From a virus, in the IMG/VR virus record IMGVR_UViG_3300043775_000772, positions 1 to 33,306 of that record: DNA of 33,306 nt; one strand, given 5' to 3'. Below the pieces are notes generated by a model. The model was not told where the DNA came from and ran no database searches. It saw only the letters and a program-made list of their open reading frames with translations. Below, piece after piece: positions 6,609 to 14,529 of this stretch; the first letter of the stretch is position 1; the number at the start of each line of letters is the position of its first letter. Both the position numbers and the translations under genes were made by a program.

Positions 6609-8826
6609 CTTGGTAAATTGTTAAGTATGGTTTAGTGTTTCTATAATAATTAAATGTTTTTGGTAATCCTGTTAAATTCTCAGGTATAGTAACCGTAACT
6701 AATTGCTCTGTAGTGTAAATGATAAAATCAACACCATAGCCTAACATATCGGCTACTCCATTTTCAAGAAATATAGGTATCTCAACATTGCTTTCTGCTG
6801 CACTTTGAACAGGAACATTAATATTTGCAACTGCTCTAAAATCATTTATTAAAGACAAATCAACTTCACCGCTTGTTAAGTTTACTTTCATTTCGTTAAT
6901 TACATATCGTTTGTCTCTAATTATCAAACGGTCATTTAGCTTTAAGCTTGTTAGTAATGATATAGGGAATAGTGCCTTAACGTTTGTTAGTCTGTTCTTT
7001 TGGTTGTATAGGTTTTTTAAATAGCTATCGTAGTATTGTGAGTACAAAGTATTTGTAATGTAAGTCGCGTCAAATGGGCTACCTTCAACTGCAAAATGAT
7101 TTGAATAAACAGCATTGTTATATGTTGTTTGGTTTGTTAATGGTTTGTAACTATTAACTATTGCTGTTGACCCTCCAGTATCAAAATAAAAAGAAGTTGA
7201 AACAGAATTCTCATTGTAATACAACAATATAGGTTTATTGTCATACGCTTCATTTGAAGTCTTTTCATTTAGAATAAACGCTGTTGGTGGCTCATTTACA
7301 TTACTTGTTAATTCTTTTGAGAATCTAATGTTTTCAAATGGAATATCTATTTTATATTCACCACCATCATAATTTGAATTTGTTTCTTTATAGCTTCCAA
7401 ACTCTTTAGGTGCGTTTGTTTGTGAATCAAAATATTCTTGATTTAAAAAGCTTTCTGACTTTTCGTAATCAAATGAAATCTCTTTGTAAAGTTTGTGGCG
7501 CTCTATTGTTATTTCATCCGTATCCACATATTCTGTAATATCAACAACTGCACCTTTTGAATACCAATCGTCTAACGGTTCCACTTGAAAATTATCTACT
7601 GATGTAGCGTAACAAGTAAGATTAAACATTTTAAATATTCCACTAACAAAGTCGCTAACTTTAATGTTAGGAGCATAGACAGTTGGGTCAACAGTTGCAA
7701 ATGAAAAAGTTTTATTTAAGCATCTAAATTGTGCTGCCTGTATTGGTGCAAAAACACTTTGACCTATACTCTTAAATTCAATTCTTATACCCACAACCGT
7801 TGCCGTACAAGGTACTGAAGCCCTAAGCTTAAAGCTCATTATGTTAGTACCGTTATAAGTCGTGCGTGGTATAATCTGGTTATCCCTGTAAACACCCGTG
7901 CTTTTTAGCTCAAATGTGTTTATTAAACTATTGTTTACGTAAACATCTAAATATAATTTTGCTGTCGGTATATTTGTAAGCCCTTGAGCGTATACAAAAA
8001 CACCTTCCGTATTACTTAAATCCACCGTGTCAGTTGTAGTGTTTACCCTACTACCGTCATTTACTTGCAAGTCATCAACAGTTAATTGCACTGTTTCGGT
8101 CAAAACTTGCATCGTTTTCGCATTCTTTAACCATAAAAATAAATTAGTAAATACTTTTTGATTGAAAAAATTTGAGTTAAACGATACGTTATATTTTGTT
8201 TGTATAGCGTCAAATATCTTTTTTACACGTAATGCAGGAAATAATTCAGTGTAAACAATAGGGTAACTGCTATTACTTATGTCCGTGTTTGAGCCATCCC
8301 CATAACTCCATAGCCTATTAGCTGAAATCAAAGGGTAACGAATATGAGATAAAGCATTGTTTGTTGTGATACTTGTTCTTACTGCATTTCCGTTATATTG
8401 TTCGCTATATACACTTAAATCTAAATCTTTTAGAGTGTCATCCCCAAACTTATCCTTTAAGCTCGTTAAATCCCCGTAAAACGTAATAGAATAGCTTTCA
8501 ACACGTCCTTTAACAACGTTTGAACTCTCGATTGATATTTTCCCACTCCTAAATGGAATTGTGCCTATCTCGATAAATCCGTTGCGCTTAATATTAGGGT
8601 TATCATTTGCATCAACGTCCGACTGATAAAAGTGTTCAAACAAACGGTTATTGTGCGGTGAAGCAGGAATAGTAAACGACTGAGTAAAGTCAGTGTAAAC
8701 CTTTGCTAAATCCTGTACGTTTTGAATCGAACTATTAATCTGTATTTCTTCATCGTTGAATAACTCTAACTTTTCGTAGTTATTTGAATCCGCGATTACT
8801 TCAATATATACGTCTACCTTTCTCAT
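6601..8826 (-). CDS. Large tail protein, possibly baseplate or hub
   Basis: The protein has 741 residues, with no signal peptide or membrane segment. The N-terminus (VDVYIEVIADSNNYEKLELF, then EEIQINSSIQNVQDLAKVYTDFTQSFTIPAS) is a pattern I associate with a conserved tail protein of Bacteroidota phages, and beta-rich domains follow. The region at about 600-680 (TNVKALFPISLLTSLKLNDR, VNLTSGEVDLSLINDF) resembles the end of tail-tip or hub proteins. It directly follows a 340-residue tail protein, the two stop and start codons being adjacent. A distal tail or host-contact role is inferred from size and context. Confidence 0.65.
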   Translation of the reverse strand: MRKVDVYIEVIADSNNYEKLELFNDEEIQINSSIQNVQDLAKVYTDFTQSFTIPASPHNNRLFEHFYQSDVDANDNPNIKRNGFIEIGTIPFRSGKISIESSNVVKGRVESYSITFYGDLTSLKDKFGDDTLKDLDLSVYSEQYNGNAVRTSITTNNALSHIRYPLISANRLWSYGDGSNTDISNSSYPIVYTELFPALRVKKIFDAIQTKYNVSFNSNFFNQKVFTNLFLWLKNAKTMQVLTETVQLTVDDLQVNDGSRVNTTTDTVDLSNTEGVFVYAQGLTNIPTAKLYLDVYVNNSLINTFELKSTGVYRDNQIIPRTTYNGTNIMSFKLRASVPCTATVVGIRIEFKSIGQSVFAPIQAAQFRCLNKTFSFATVDPTVYAPNIKVSDFVSGIFKMFNLTCYATSVDNFQVEPLDDWYSKGAVVDITEYVDTDEITIERHKLYKEISFDYEKSESFLNQEYFDSQTNAPKEFGSYKETNSNYDGGEYKIDIPFENIRFSKELTSNVNEPPTAFILNEKTSNEAYDNKPILLYYNENSVSTSFYFDTGGSTAIVNSYKPLTNQTTYNNAVYSNHFAVEGSPFDATYITNTLYSQYYDSYLKNLYNQKNRLTNVKALFPISLLTSLKLNDRLIIRDKRYVINEMKVNLTSGEVDLSLINDFRAVANINVPVQSAAESNVEIPIFLENGVADMLGYGVDFIIYTTEQLVTVTIPENLTGLPKTFNYYRNTKPYLTIYQDA

Positions 8827-9849
8827 CTATACAATACTATTAATTAAATCATACGCAAATTCAAACTCCAAACTATAATTAATTTGTTTAGTATTAAGCG
8901 ACTTGTTTAGTTCAATTGATTTAGTTTTAAGGATCGCAGGCTTTTCATCTACTAACACTTTTTCACTTAACATTAATTGTTTTAAGTTGTCTTTAAAGTC
9001 CTCTTCTACCCAGCCTGAATTTACTTTAATACTTTGCATTCCGTTTTGATTGTACGTTGTACGTTGTCCACCTGTCAAACTATAATCATACGGTTGCATT
9101 AAGTTATAATCCTTATTTGTCACCTCGATATTATCGTTCGATGCTTTGAAAAAGAACTCCCTTTGAAAAGCCCCGTATTTATTTATGAAGTCAACTTTTA
9201 CAGGTGTATACAAACACTCTTCAACGGGCTTGAATGTCCACGTTGCTTGCATTACGTTTGAGCTGTTTAACACCTCGGTTGTATATTCCTTTGTAAATTC
9301 TGAATTATAACATCGCGGCACGTAATACCAACCCAAAGACAAAGACGCACTTAAATAAACAATTCCATCGGTAACATTCGTCCATCTTATCTTGTCATTT
9401 GCTGCAACGTAAACCATAATAAATCCAGCGTTCGCGCCACTATGATAATAATAGTTTTTTTGATCTAACAAGTAATTCCCACCGTTATAATTTACACTAT
9501 TAGCAAACTCTGAATATCCATCCGTTGCAATATAGTCTGTTGTATCAATCAATGTCTCAGTAAATCCAACGGTCTTATATCTCTTTACTCTTACATTAAG
9601 TTTCTGTACACTACCATAAGAAGTCGTTAACGTAGTAATGTTTGAATATACCGTGTGATCAAAGTATTCACGAATGTACGGTGCGATGTCATAGTAAGTT
9701 GTCGGAGCATTCGATGCAGGAATTGCCTTACTTAAGTTGTATTGTGGTGTAGCACTAAACGTTGTTGCACTAATAAACAACTCTATTCGTGTGCTAACTT
9801 GACTTGTTTCATTGATACTAATAATATACGGTGAACGTGATCTAATCAT
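8827..9849 (-). CDS. Tail protein, probably distal tail or tip component
   Basis: The protein has 340 residues, almost entirely beta-strand by eye, beginning MIRSRSPYIISINETSQVST. Aromatic residues are frequent (YYDIAPYIREYFDHTVYSN) and there is no hydrolase motif. The C-terminal 90 residues (VDEKPAILKTKSIELNKSLN) end in a strand-rich module. It overlaps the preceding gene by four bases and abuts the 741-residue protein that follows. The pair is a recurring arrangement in Bacteroidota phages as I recall, where both are tail components. The exact role is unknown. Confidence 0.65.
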   Translation of the reverse strand: MIRSRSPYIISINETSQVSTRIELFISATTFSATPQYNLSKAIPASNAPTTYYDIAPYIREYFDHTVYSNITTLTTSYGSVQKLNVRVKRYKTVGFTETLIDTTDYIATDGYSEFANSVNYNGGNYLLDQKNYYYHSGANAGFIMVYVAANDKIRWTNVTDGIVYLSASLSLGWYYVPRCYNSEFTKEYTTEVLNSSNVMQATWTFKPVEECLYTPVKVDFINKYGAFQREFFFKASNDNIEVTNKDYNLMQPYDYSLTGGQRTTYNQNGMQSIKVNSGWVEEDFKDNLKQLMLSEKVLVDEKPAILKTKSIELNKSLNTKQINYSLEFEFAYDLINSIV

Positions 9850-10424
9850 TTTGGCTGTTTAATTGAATAGTTAAAAATCTTTTCTAAATCTATTTTCAAG
9901 TCGTTGACTAATTCTTGAGGTAAACGTTTGTAAGCTGCTTCAAATGGCTTAGTAAAAAACAAAGTAGGACGTAACCCTTTTGCGTAAATTGAACGTGTTA
10001 TTATCCATGCTGTTGCATCGTAAGATAAAAATTTACCTGTTGACTTCTTTGTTTCTGGGTCACGTTGTCTAAACTGAAACTTGCGCGCCTTAACCCATCG
10101 TTGTATTCCCTCCGTTAATCCTCCCTTTGCTCCCGTTCCGCTCCCAAACTTATATGGTGATTTTGGCGCTCTTGCATTTGAACGTTTACCCTTAACACCT
10201 TTGTCTTGATAAAATCCATACTCTTCCATTTCAAAGCTTAACGAATATCCCTTAGCGTAAACCTTCGCTTGTCCTTTTAAAGAGTTGTAAAGCTTCCGTG
10301 TGTTGTTATGTGACCCAAAAGGCGCACGACCTTTCGTTAGATTAGTACGTGCTTGTTTAATCACCGACGCTTTGAATTTATCCAACGCGTCCTGTAAACC
10401 CGACTCCCTTAAATCTGCTAACAT
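9846..10424 (-). CDS. HK97 gp10-like neck or tail completion protein
   Basis: The protein has 192 residues, is strongly basic and has the order of features seen in the HK97 gp10 family. A helical N-terminus (LQDALDKFKASVIKQARTNL) is followed by a conserved small-residue and aromatic core (RKLYNSLKGQAKVYAKGYSL, EMEEYGFYQDKGVKGK), a Gly/Lys loop, and a C-terminal helical region (FFTKPFEAAYKRLPQELVND). Proteins of this kind close the head-tail junction. It overlaps the genes on both sides by a few bases. The family call rests on pattern alone. Confidence 0.6.
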   Translation of the reverse strand: MLADLRESGLQDALDKFKASVIKQARTNLTKGRAPFGSHNNTRKLYNSLKGQAKVYAKGYSLSFEMEEYGFYQDKGVKGKRSNARAPKSPYKFGSGTGAKGGLTEGIQRWVKARKFQFRQRDPETKKSTGKFLSYDATAWIITRSIYAKGLRPTLFFTKPFEAAYKRLPQELVNDLKIDLEKIFNYSIKQPK

Positions 10425-10876
10425 ATAGTCATTTCGTTAGGTGCTAAAATGTCGAAGGTCATAGTCCAACCAGCAACCGCATCGGTAAACCTATCAACAA
10501 AAGGCTCGCAACTTGCTGTATCGTCCAACACTTCATAGCCTAAATCACTAATATCCCCACGTCTAACCCTCTCAAATATCCTGTTTAGTATACTTAAAGT
10601 TGTGTTTAGAACGTCGTCCTCATTATCGTTACCCTTGAATATATCCGTTACGTCTTCTTTACTAATGTCTACTATACTCATCATAACCAATGATATGTTA
10701 TACACCGTTGTATTACCTCTAAATGCTACATCGTTAAAGATAATGTGGCACAATGGGTACATATCTTGCTTAGCATTCGTAATCTTATCCAAACTTCCCT
10801 TAGTTACTCTATTCACTAATGGATCAGCAAGTATTGAATCATGCAGTAAAGTTGATAAATTATAGTAGTTTTTCAT
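10418..10876 (-). CDS. Putative tail terminator-like protein
   Basis: The protein has 152 residues: N-terminal helix (YYNLSTLLHDSILADPLVNR), then alternating strands (MYPLCHIIFNDVAFRGNTTV, ISLVMMSIVDIS), a linking helix (DDVLNTTLSILNRIFERVRR) and a final strand pair (VAGWTMTFDILAPNE). This alpha-beta pattern and the place between the tail assembly chaperone and the gp10-like gene fit a tail terminator, which caps the tail tube. No specific residue proves it. A general minor tail protein is the alternative. Confidence 0.55.
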   Translation of the reverse strand: MKNYYNLSTLLHDSILADPLVNRVTKGSLDKITNAKQDMYPLCHIIFNDVAFRGNTTVYNISLVMMSIVDISKEDVTDIFKGNDNEDDVLNTTLSILNRIFERVRRGDISDLGYEVLDDTASCEPFVDRFTDAVAGWTMTFDILAPNEMTIC

Positions 10877-11126
10877 GTGACTTCTTTAATTGATTAACTT
10901 CGATTTTAGCTTTTTGTTGTTCAAAGGTTAAAAAAGTCAAACATTGATGAAGTCCCAACGCTGTAACTTCGTCAAATCTTCTAATGTCTCCCTGAGCGAC
11001 GTGATAGATTGAGCTATACCATCCCCATTGTTTTGAGAATTGAACATTTTCGCTATACGGGTTTTGTTCTTCATTTTCTCCAAAGAGGACAGCGTACTGC
11101 TTATTAATTCGATTCCTAAAGTCCAA
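10860..11126 (-). CDS. Tail assembly chaperone, -1 frame extension (gpT-like)
   Basis: This 88-codon frame is in the -1 register relative to the upstream gene and begins exactly at a run of nine T. Its only possible start is the TTG formed by the end of that run, with no leader in front, so independent translation is unlikely. Upstream the frame is open for some 20 codons without a start. It reads well as protein (QWGWYSSIYHVAQGDI, LTFLTFEQQKAKIEVNQLKK), and I recall similar GWYS-IY-A-GDI segments in tail chaperones of Bacteroidota phages. A -1 slip would give a fusion of 163 shared residues plus these 88, about 251 in all. The parallel is lambda G/GT. A homopolymer indel in the assembly is the alternative. 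Confidence 0.65.
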   Translation of the reverse strand: MDFRNRINKQYAVLFGENEEQNPYSENVQFSKQWGWYSSIYHVAQGDIRRFDEVTALGLHQCLTFLTFEQQKAKIEVNQLKKSHEKLL

Positions 11127-11614
11127 AAAAAAACCGAAGCAGGTAGTACAACGTCCAACGGTGCGTATCTCAACACCTCTGAATAACTTAAATCACCTTT
11201 GTAAGGTTCTATTTCATATTTGCCCTTAACGTCCTTTACAATCGGTCTATACATAACCGCCAATGCTTTGTGGATGTTTTGAAAATCCCCAATGTTAGCT
11301 TCAATGTCGATGTACTCACCCCAACTTATCTCTTCTAAGTCTGGAATAAAACCAAACTCAACACCATTCAATTTGAATCTATGTTTGAAGGCTGTCTTTT
11401 CGTTAAATATTTTATTAAAATGTTGCACCAACTCGATAACGGTTGACGCTTTCATCTTAACAACTTCCTTCAATTCAAGACCGCAAAAGATTTCAATCAT
11501 TTTTTGAAACACAAACTCTTTATCATCAGAGTTGTTAAGTGTTAGCATGTACTTCTGATACCTATCTAAACTTATTTCGGATAGGTTGGAAGGTATTTCA
11601 ATTTCTACTTTCAT
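10937..11614 (-). CDS. Tail assembly chaperone, zero-frame product (gpG-like)
   Basis: The protein has 225 residues from the ATG at 11614 (MKVEIEIPSNLSEISLDRYQ). An earlier start at 11647 would overlap the previous gene by 50 bases and adds an unlikely sequence. The first 160 residues are helical with a conserved look (LNGVEFGFIPDLEEISWGEY), as in tail chaperones that bind the tape measure. After residue 163 comes the T9 slippery run. The zero frame then continues for 62 more residues (KMKNKTRIAKMFNSQNNGDG) before stopping, so two C-termini are possible from one gene. Expression as two isoforms is inferred. Confidence 0.65.
   Translation of the reverse strand: MKVEIEIPSNLSEISLDRYQKYMLTLNNSDDKEFVFQKMIEIFCGLELKEVVKMKASTVIELVQHFNKIFNEKTAFKHRFKLNGVEFGFIPDLEEISWGEYIDIEANIGDFQNIHKALAVMYRPIVKDVKGKYEIEPYKGDLSYSEVLRYAPLDVVLPASVFFWTLGIELISSTLSSLEKMKNKTRIAKMFNSQNNGDGIAQSITSLRETLEDLTKLQRWDFINV
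11125..11133 (-). other. Putative -1 frameshift site (T9)
   Basis: On the coding strand the zero-frame codons are TCG GTT TTT TTT TGG. The heptamer T TTT TTT is a canonical X XXY YYZ slippery site, and a shift back by one base enters the open 88-codon frame. No stable downstream stem was established by eye. Confidence 0.6.
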
Positions 11615-11822
11615 TGTTAAATGTTTCGTTGTAGTATTGTTCTGCACTATAATAATCTACTTCATTATCTTCTGAATAATCATAAGAATGATTTTTACCA
11701 TAATCTACGGCATCAATTATCTGTTGCTTTTCCATTTCTAAAACCTTCTCTATTAAAGAATTTGGTAAAGTTGTTTCAAGTGTTTGCCACTCATTTAGTA
11801 ACCATTGTACTGCTGTATTCAT
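11598..11822 (-). CDS. Conserved small phage protein (AVQWL family)
   Basis: The protein has 74 residues: N-terminal TAVQWLLNEWQTL, middle EMEKQQIIDAVDYGKNHSYD and end SAEQYYNETF. From memory this pattern (AVEWLE, EMEKQQIIDAY, EQYYNETF) recurs in a great many short proteins of Bacteroidota phages and prophages, with no assigned function. It overlaps the upstream gene by four bases. The frame overlaps the chaperone start by 17 bases. The protein is acidic and probably soluble. Confidence 0.7.
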   Translation of the reverse strand: MNTAVQWLLNEWQTLETTLPNSLIEKVLEMEKQQIIDAVDYGKNHSYDYSEDNEVDYYSAEQYYNETFNNESRN

Positions 11823-12010
11823 CTTACTTGCATTACTTTAGCTTTTACACCCTTCCAATATTTCAATGTCGCTTCCGCTTTCGCTACTTCGTTATCGATT
11901 GACTCCACGCATTGGAATTTCCAATTATCCCCATATTCGTCCTTGTAAGCATCGGCAACCTTAACCGCACTTTCGTTAATCATTTGTCTTAAACTTTTAC
12001 CTGATTCCAT
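11819..12010 (-). CDS. Small hypothetical protein after the large terminase
   Basis: The protein has 63 residues, is helical and begins MESGKSLRQMINESAVKVAD. It overlaps the terminase stop by 14 bases and the next gene by four, which supports translation as part of one operon. No motif is recognised. Confidence 0.6.
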   Translation of the reverse strand: MESGKSLRQMINESAVKVADAYKDEYGDNWKFQCVESIDNEVAKAEATLKYWKGVKAKVMQVR

Positions 12011-13202
12011 ATTTTCCTTTGTTTGGGTTTGCTAACTGATAACTAACTGCATAGCGCAAAGCATCTAATCCATGATTGAACTTATCAATCGGTGTTTCTG
12101 ATTTCTTTTCTAACCAGCAATAGTTATTTAATTCTTTTATCAAATCTACGGAATTTTCGTCAATAATTAAGTCATAGTCCTGTAATAAACTTATGCCGTA
12201 TTTTACCGAGTCAGCTCCTTTGATTGTTGGCACTATGTTTAAACCTTGCGCCTTTAATTCGTTTATCAAACGTGGCTCTGCATTATCTGCAACTATTAAA
12301 TCACGCCCTGCAAACTGCCTATTAAGTTGTGCTAATTGTGATGTAGTCAACCCCGTTTGATAAATGTGTAATCTAACATAAATAATCTTGTTAGTCTTAT
12401 CAATTGACGTCTCAACCAATGTAGATGGGTCTGTACTAAATCCGTAATCTTGACCGAATACCGAACCATTATCTTTATTGTATGCTCCAATCCTCCAATT
12501 GGTAAAGATAACACCCTCTGCTTTATCCAACCATCCACCAAGTATAGTGTGTTTGTATTTGTCAGGACGTCGTTCTTTTATCGTTTTTATTTGATTTAAG
12601 AAACTTTCTGAAAGGTTTGATATATTGTCTTGATACGTTGTGTGAATGTAAGTTGTATCGCCTTTAATTGTGTTTACTCCAGCCTCTACACCTCTACTCT
12701 CAAAGAACTTTTGATAAATGAAATGCTCTTTCGTTGCAGGATTTAGTATAAGTATTACCCTATTTTGTTTCTCTTTATGTCTTATTGAATAGTCAATCTT
12801 ATCGAAAGTATCTTCATCGGTTAACTCTTCAGCTTCATCAAGTACCCATGTAGTAACACCTGCTAAAGATTTTAAGTTAGCTGTTTGGGTTCCGCTCGAT
12901 GTTTTGATTCCTTTGAATAATATCTTACTACCCGTCCTTAGATTAATTATCTCGTCTTTGGTAATATGAAAATCCTTATGTTTATCTAATATATCAATCT
13001 TATCAATAAATTCAGGTATAATAGAGACGTGAGCAGAAGTAAGAGTGTACCTTGTAAATAAGATAACATGGTTGGTTTCGTATGTAAGGAGTAGTAATAG
13101 TAAATTAATAGAATATGACTTACCACTACCCCTACCACCTGTAACAATGAAATACCTACTATCATTTGCAAAAGCTTTATATTTCGGATTCAGAATTACC
13201 AA
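11997..13202 (-). CDS. terL: Terminase large subunit
   Basis: The protein has 401 residues and is the packaging ATPase-nuclease. The ATPase part shows Walker A GGRGSGKS (22-29), Walker B VLDEAE (120-125) and a coupling motif ILNPAT (152-157). The nuclease part shows three acidic residues in an RNase H-like layout: D252 in FGQDYGF, D306 in DLIVADNAEP and D380 in FNHGLDALRY. Family and size fit the PBSX-like Terminase_3 group. The start is a TTG at 13202, 26 bases inside the small terminase gene. The protein begins VILNPKYK, as expected for the group, so no large part is missing. Confidence 0.9.
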   Translation of the reverse strand: MVILNPKYKAFANDSRYFIVTGGRGSGKSYSINLLLLLLTYETNHVILFTRYTLTSAHVSIIPEFIDKIDILDKHKDFHITKDEIINLRTGSKILFKGIKTSSGTQTANLKSLAGVTTWVLDEAEELTDEDTFDKIDYSIRHKEKQNRVILILNPATKEHFIYQKFFESRGVEAGVNTIKGDTTYIHTTYQDNISNLSESFLNQIKTIKERRPDKYKHTILGGWLDKAEGVIFTNWRIGAYNKDNGSVFGQDYGFSTDPSTLVETSIDKTNKIIYVRLHIYQTGLTTSQLAQLNRQFAGRDLIVADNAEPRLINELKAQGLNIVPTIKGADSVKYGISLLQDYDLIIDENSVDLIKELNNYCWLEKKSETPIDKFNHGLDALRYAVSYQLANPNKGKYGIR

Positions 13203-13467
13203 AACTAATAATGTCTTTTAAATTCATTGTAGTAACGTTAACATCTGATTCAATTCTTTCTTTTGCTTTACCAAACAAATGTTCAGATATAAATATTTTA
13301 CCACGTTCAAACGTTAACAAATCTTTTGCTAATTCAATACGTGCTTCATCGTCTGTATTAACTGACTTTATTTGTTTTATAGCAGCTAAGAATATATTAT
13401 TCGTTTTCTGTTCGTCTGCTACTGGTTTTCTTCCTGCTCCTGGTATTGCTCCTCCTTTGCCTGCCAT
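13177..13467 (-). CDS. terS: Putative terminase small subunit
   Basis: The protein has 96 residues, starting MAGKGGAIPGAGRKPVADEQ. The Gly-rich GAGRKP start followed by a helical domain with many acidic and basic residues is a common pattern in small terminases and in related DNA-binding proteins. It lies directly before the large terminase and overlaps it by 26 bases. It would recognise the packaging site on the concatemer. It is short for the family and lacks a clear helix-turn-helix, so the call relies on context. Confidence 0.6.
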   Translation of the reverse strand: MAGKGGAIPGAGRKPVADEQKTNNIFLAAIKQIKSVNTDDEARIELAKDLLTFERGKIFISEHLFGKAKERIESDVNVTTMNLKDIISFGNSESEI

Positions 13468-13490
13468 CGAAAAAAGTTTTGATTATTCGA

Positions 13491-13868
13491 TTACCCTAAT
13501 AACGCTCCCTTATCTTCATAAGCGTTGTATACTTGTTTCATTTTACGAAGCATATCGTTCAAACAAGAAGCGCATGAAGTAGGTTGCTCATTCGTTTTAA
13601 ATACTCTATTATAAACTTTTAAGAATTGTAACTGCTCTGAAGGTCTGACTCTTACCGTCATTTTAGGAAGTAAGAAAGTAAGTTGATCGTGTTCTACTTC
13701 TGTAAGACATTCAGGTGTTTTGTAAGGAAACATTTTGTTTAGTTTCTCTTGTCTTTGTTTGCAGTTACAATCATCCCCAGCAATGAAATGAACTACTTTG
13801 TCTATTCCTGTTGCTTCCGTGAATTTAGCTACTGTATCACCAAATCCCTTTGATACTCTTTTTGCCAT
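13491..13868 (-). CDS. Conserved hypothetical protein with cysteine motif
   Basis: The protein has 125 residues and begins MAKRVSKGFGDTVAKFTEAT. A Cys-containing segment follows (AGDDCNCKQRQEKLNKMF), and there is a second Cys pair near residue 100 (TSCASCLNDM). Two Cys-x-Cys or Cys-x2-Cys units could bind zinc. I recall the GDDC-C-RQEKLN segment in proteins of Bacteroidota phages near the terminase, without an assigned role. It overlaps the sigma-like gene by 40 bases. A packaging or regulatory role is conceivable only from position. Confidence 0.65.
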   Translation of the reverse strand: MAKRVSKGFGDTVAKFTEATGIDKVVHFIAGDDCNCKQRQEKLNKMFPYKTPECLTEVEHDQLTFLLPKMTVRVRPSEQLQFLKVYNRVFKTNEQPTSCASCLNDMLRKMKQVYNAYEDKGALLG

Positions 13869-14311
13869 GTTTTTAGTTTTCTTTTACATTTTTTAATAGT
13901 GTGAAAAATCGAGGTTAGACTAATCGTTGTATCCTTTTCTATTTCACGCATTGACTTACCGCTTCGCAAATATAATAAAAATAGTTGTTGGTCAAACCAC
14001 TCCCATTTCTTTATTTCATTTTCAACACTCTGATAGTATAACTCTATTTCATATGTTTTGTTGTTTTCATCTTCCGATAGGTCAACCATGAGGTCTATGT
14101 CAACCATTGAAATCTCACGTTTGCAATAGTCAAAGAAGATGTTACGCAGCATTATCCAAATGAATGACTTTGTTATTACTTGGCCTTTACCGTATTTGTG
14201 AAAACGTATGTACATATCTTGAACGATGTCCTCTGCTTCGGTCTTAGCTCCGAACCTTTTTACTATTCGTACCCATTCGTCGTGGTATTGTGCTACTTCT
14301 TTTAAATCCAT
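13829..14311 (-). CDS. Sigma-70-family-like factor, candidate late-gene activator
   Basis: The protein has 160 residues from the ATG at 14311. Upstream codons run back through a terminator hairpin and are unlikely to be used. Residues 25-75 resemble sigma region 2 (AKTEAEDIVQDMYIRFHKYG, then FIWIMLRNIFFDYCKRE), the part that binds core polymerase and the -10 element. Residues 110-150 resemble region 4, a helix-turn-helix (SMREIEKDTTISLTSIFHTI, KKCKRKLK). Length and layout fit a small ECF-type factor. It is the first gene after a strong terminator and precedes the terminase and structural genes, so it probably directs late transcription. The target promoter sequence is not known. Confidence 0.7.
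   Translation of the reverse strand: MDLKEVAQYHDEWVRIVKRFGAKTEAEDIVQDMYIRFHKYGKGQVITKSFIWIMLRNIFFDYCKREISMVDIDLMVDLSEDENNKTYEIELYYQSVENEIKKWEWFDQQLFLLYLRSGKSMREIEKDTTISLTSIFHTIKKCKRKLKTWQKEYQRDLVIQ
13967..13996 (-). promoter_or_regulatory. Weak Bacteroidota-type promoter inside the sigma gene
   Basis: On the minus strand TATATTTG (13974-13967) follows TTTG (13996-13993) with an 18-bp spacer, one base short of the usual 19-21. It would serve the terminase genes. Placement inside a coding region lowers the confidence. Confidence 0.3.
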
Positions 14312-14320
14312 GTGTATAAA

Positions 14321-14355
14321 CAAAAATACCCTTACAACAATTGCTGCAAGGGTAT
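14321..14355 (-). terminator. Rho-independent terminator ending the replication block
   Basis: The arms 14326-14340 and 14341-14355 pair over nearly their whole length. The two differences from perfect complementarity are G-U pairs only in minus-strand RNA; in plus-strand RNA they would be A-C mismatches. A five-T run follows on the minus strand. Direction is therefore minus. It separates the 52-residue gene from the sigma-like gene. Confidence 0.8.
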
Positions 14356-14368
14356 ACAAATTACTATT

Positions 14369-14527
14369 TTATGCAAGCTCTAAAATTCCACATTCTTCCT
14401 TAGATAAGAGCAATAATTTATTAGGAATAAATCCAGAGAAACAATACTTTCCGTCGTACATTAAACCTGTGAATTTTATTATTTCTCCTTTATATTTATA
14501 CATAATTACTTTTTTCTTTTTAGCCAT
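14369..14527 (-). CDS. Small basic hypothetical protein
   Basis: The 52-residue frame begins MAKKKKVIMYKYKGEIIKF two bases after the MazG-like gene. It has beta strands and a short helical end (LLLLSKEECGILELA). It is the last gene before the strong terminator. It resembles small SH3-like or nucleic acid-binding proteins in composition, but no family is recognised. Confidence 0.6.
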   Translation of the reverse strand: MAKKKKVIMYKYKGEIIKFTGLMYDGKYCFSGFIPNKLLLLSKEECGILELA

Positions 14528-14529
14528 AA

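Noticed and set aside
12347-12541. Second minus-strand frame of 64 codons inside the large terminase gene
   Set aside because: Out-of-frame shadow of a well-supported gene.
14312-14359. N-terminal extension of the sigma-like protein
   Set aside because: The 16 codons run through the terminator hairpin; the ATG at 14311 is the better start.
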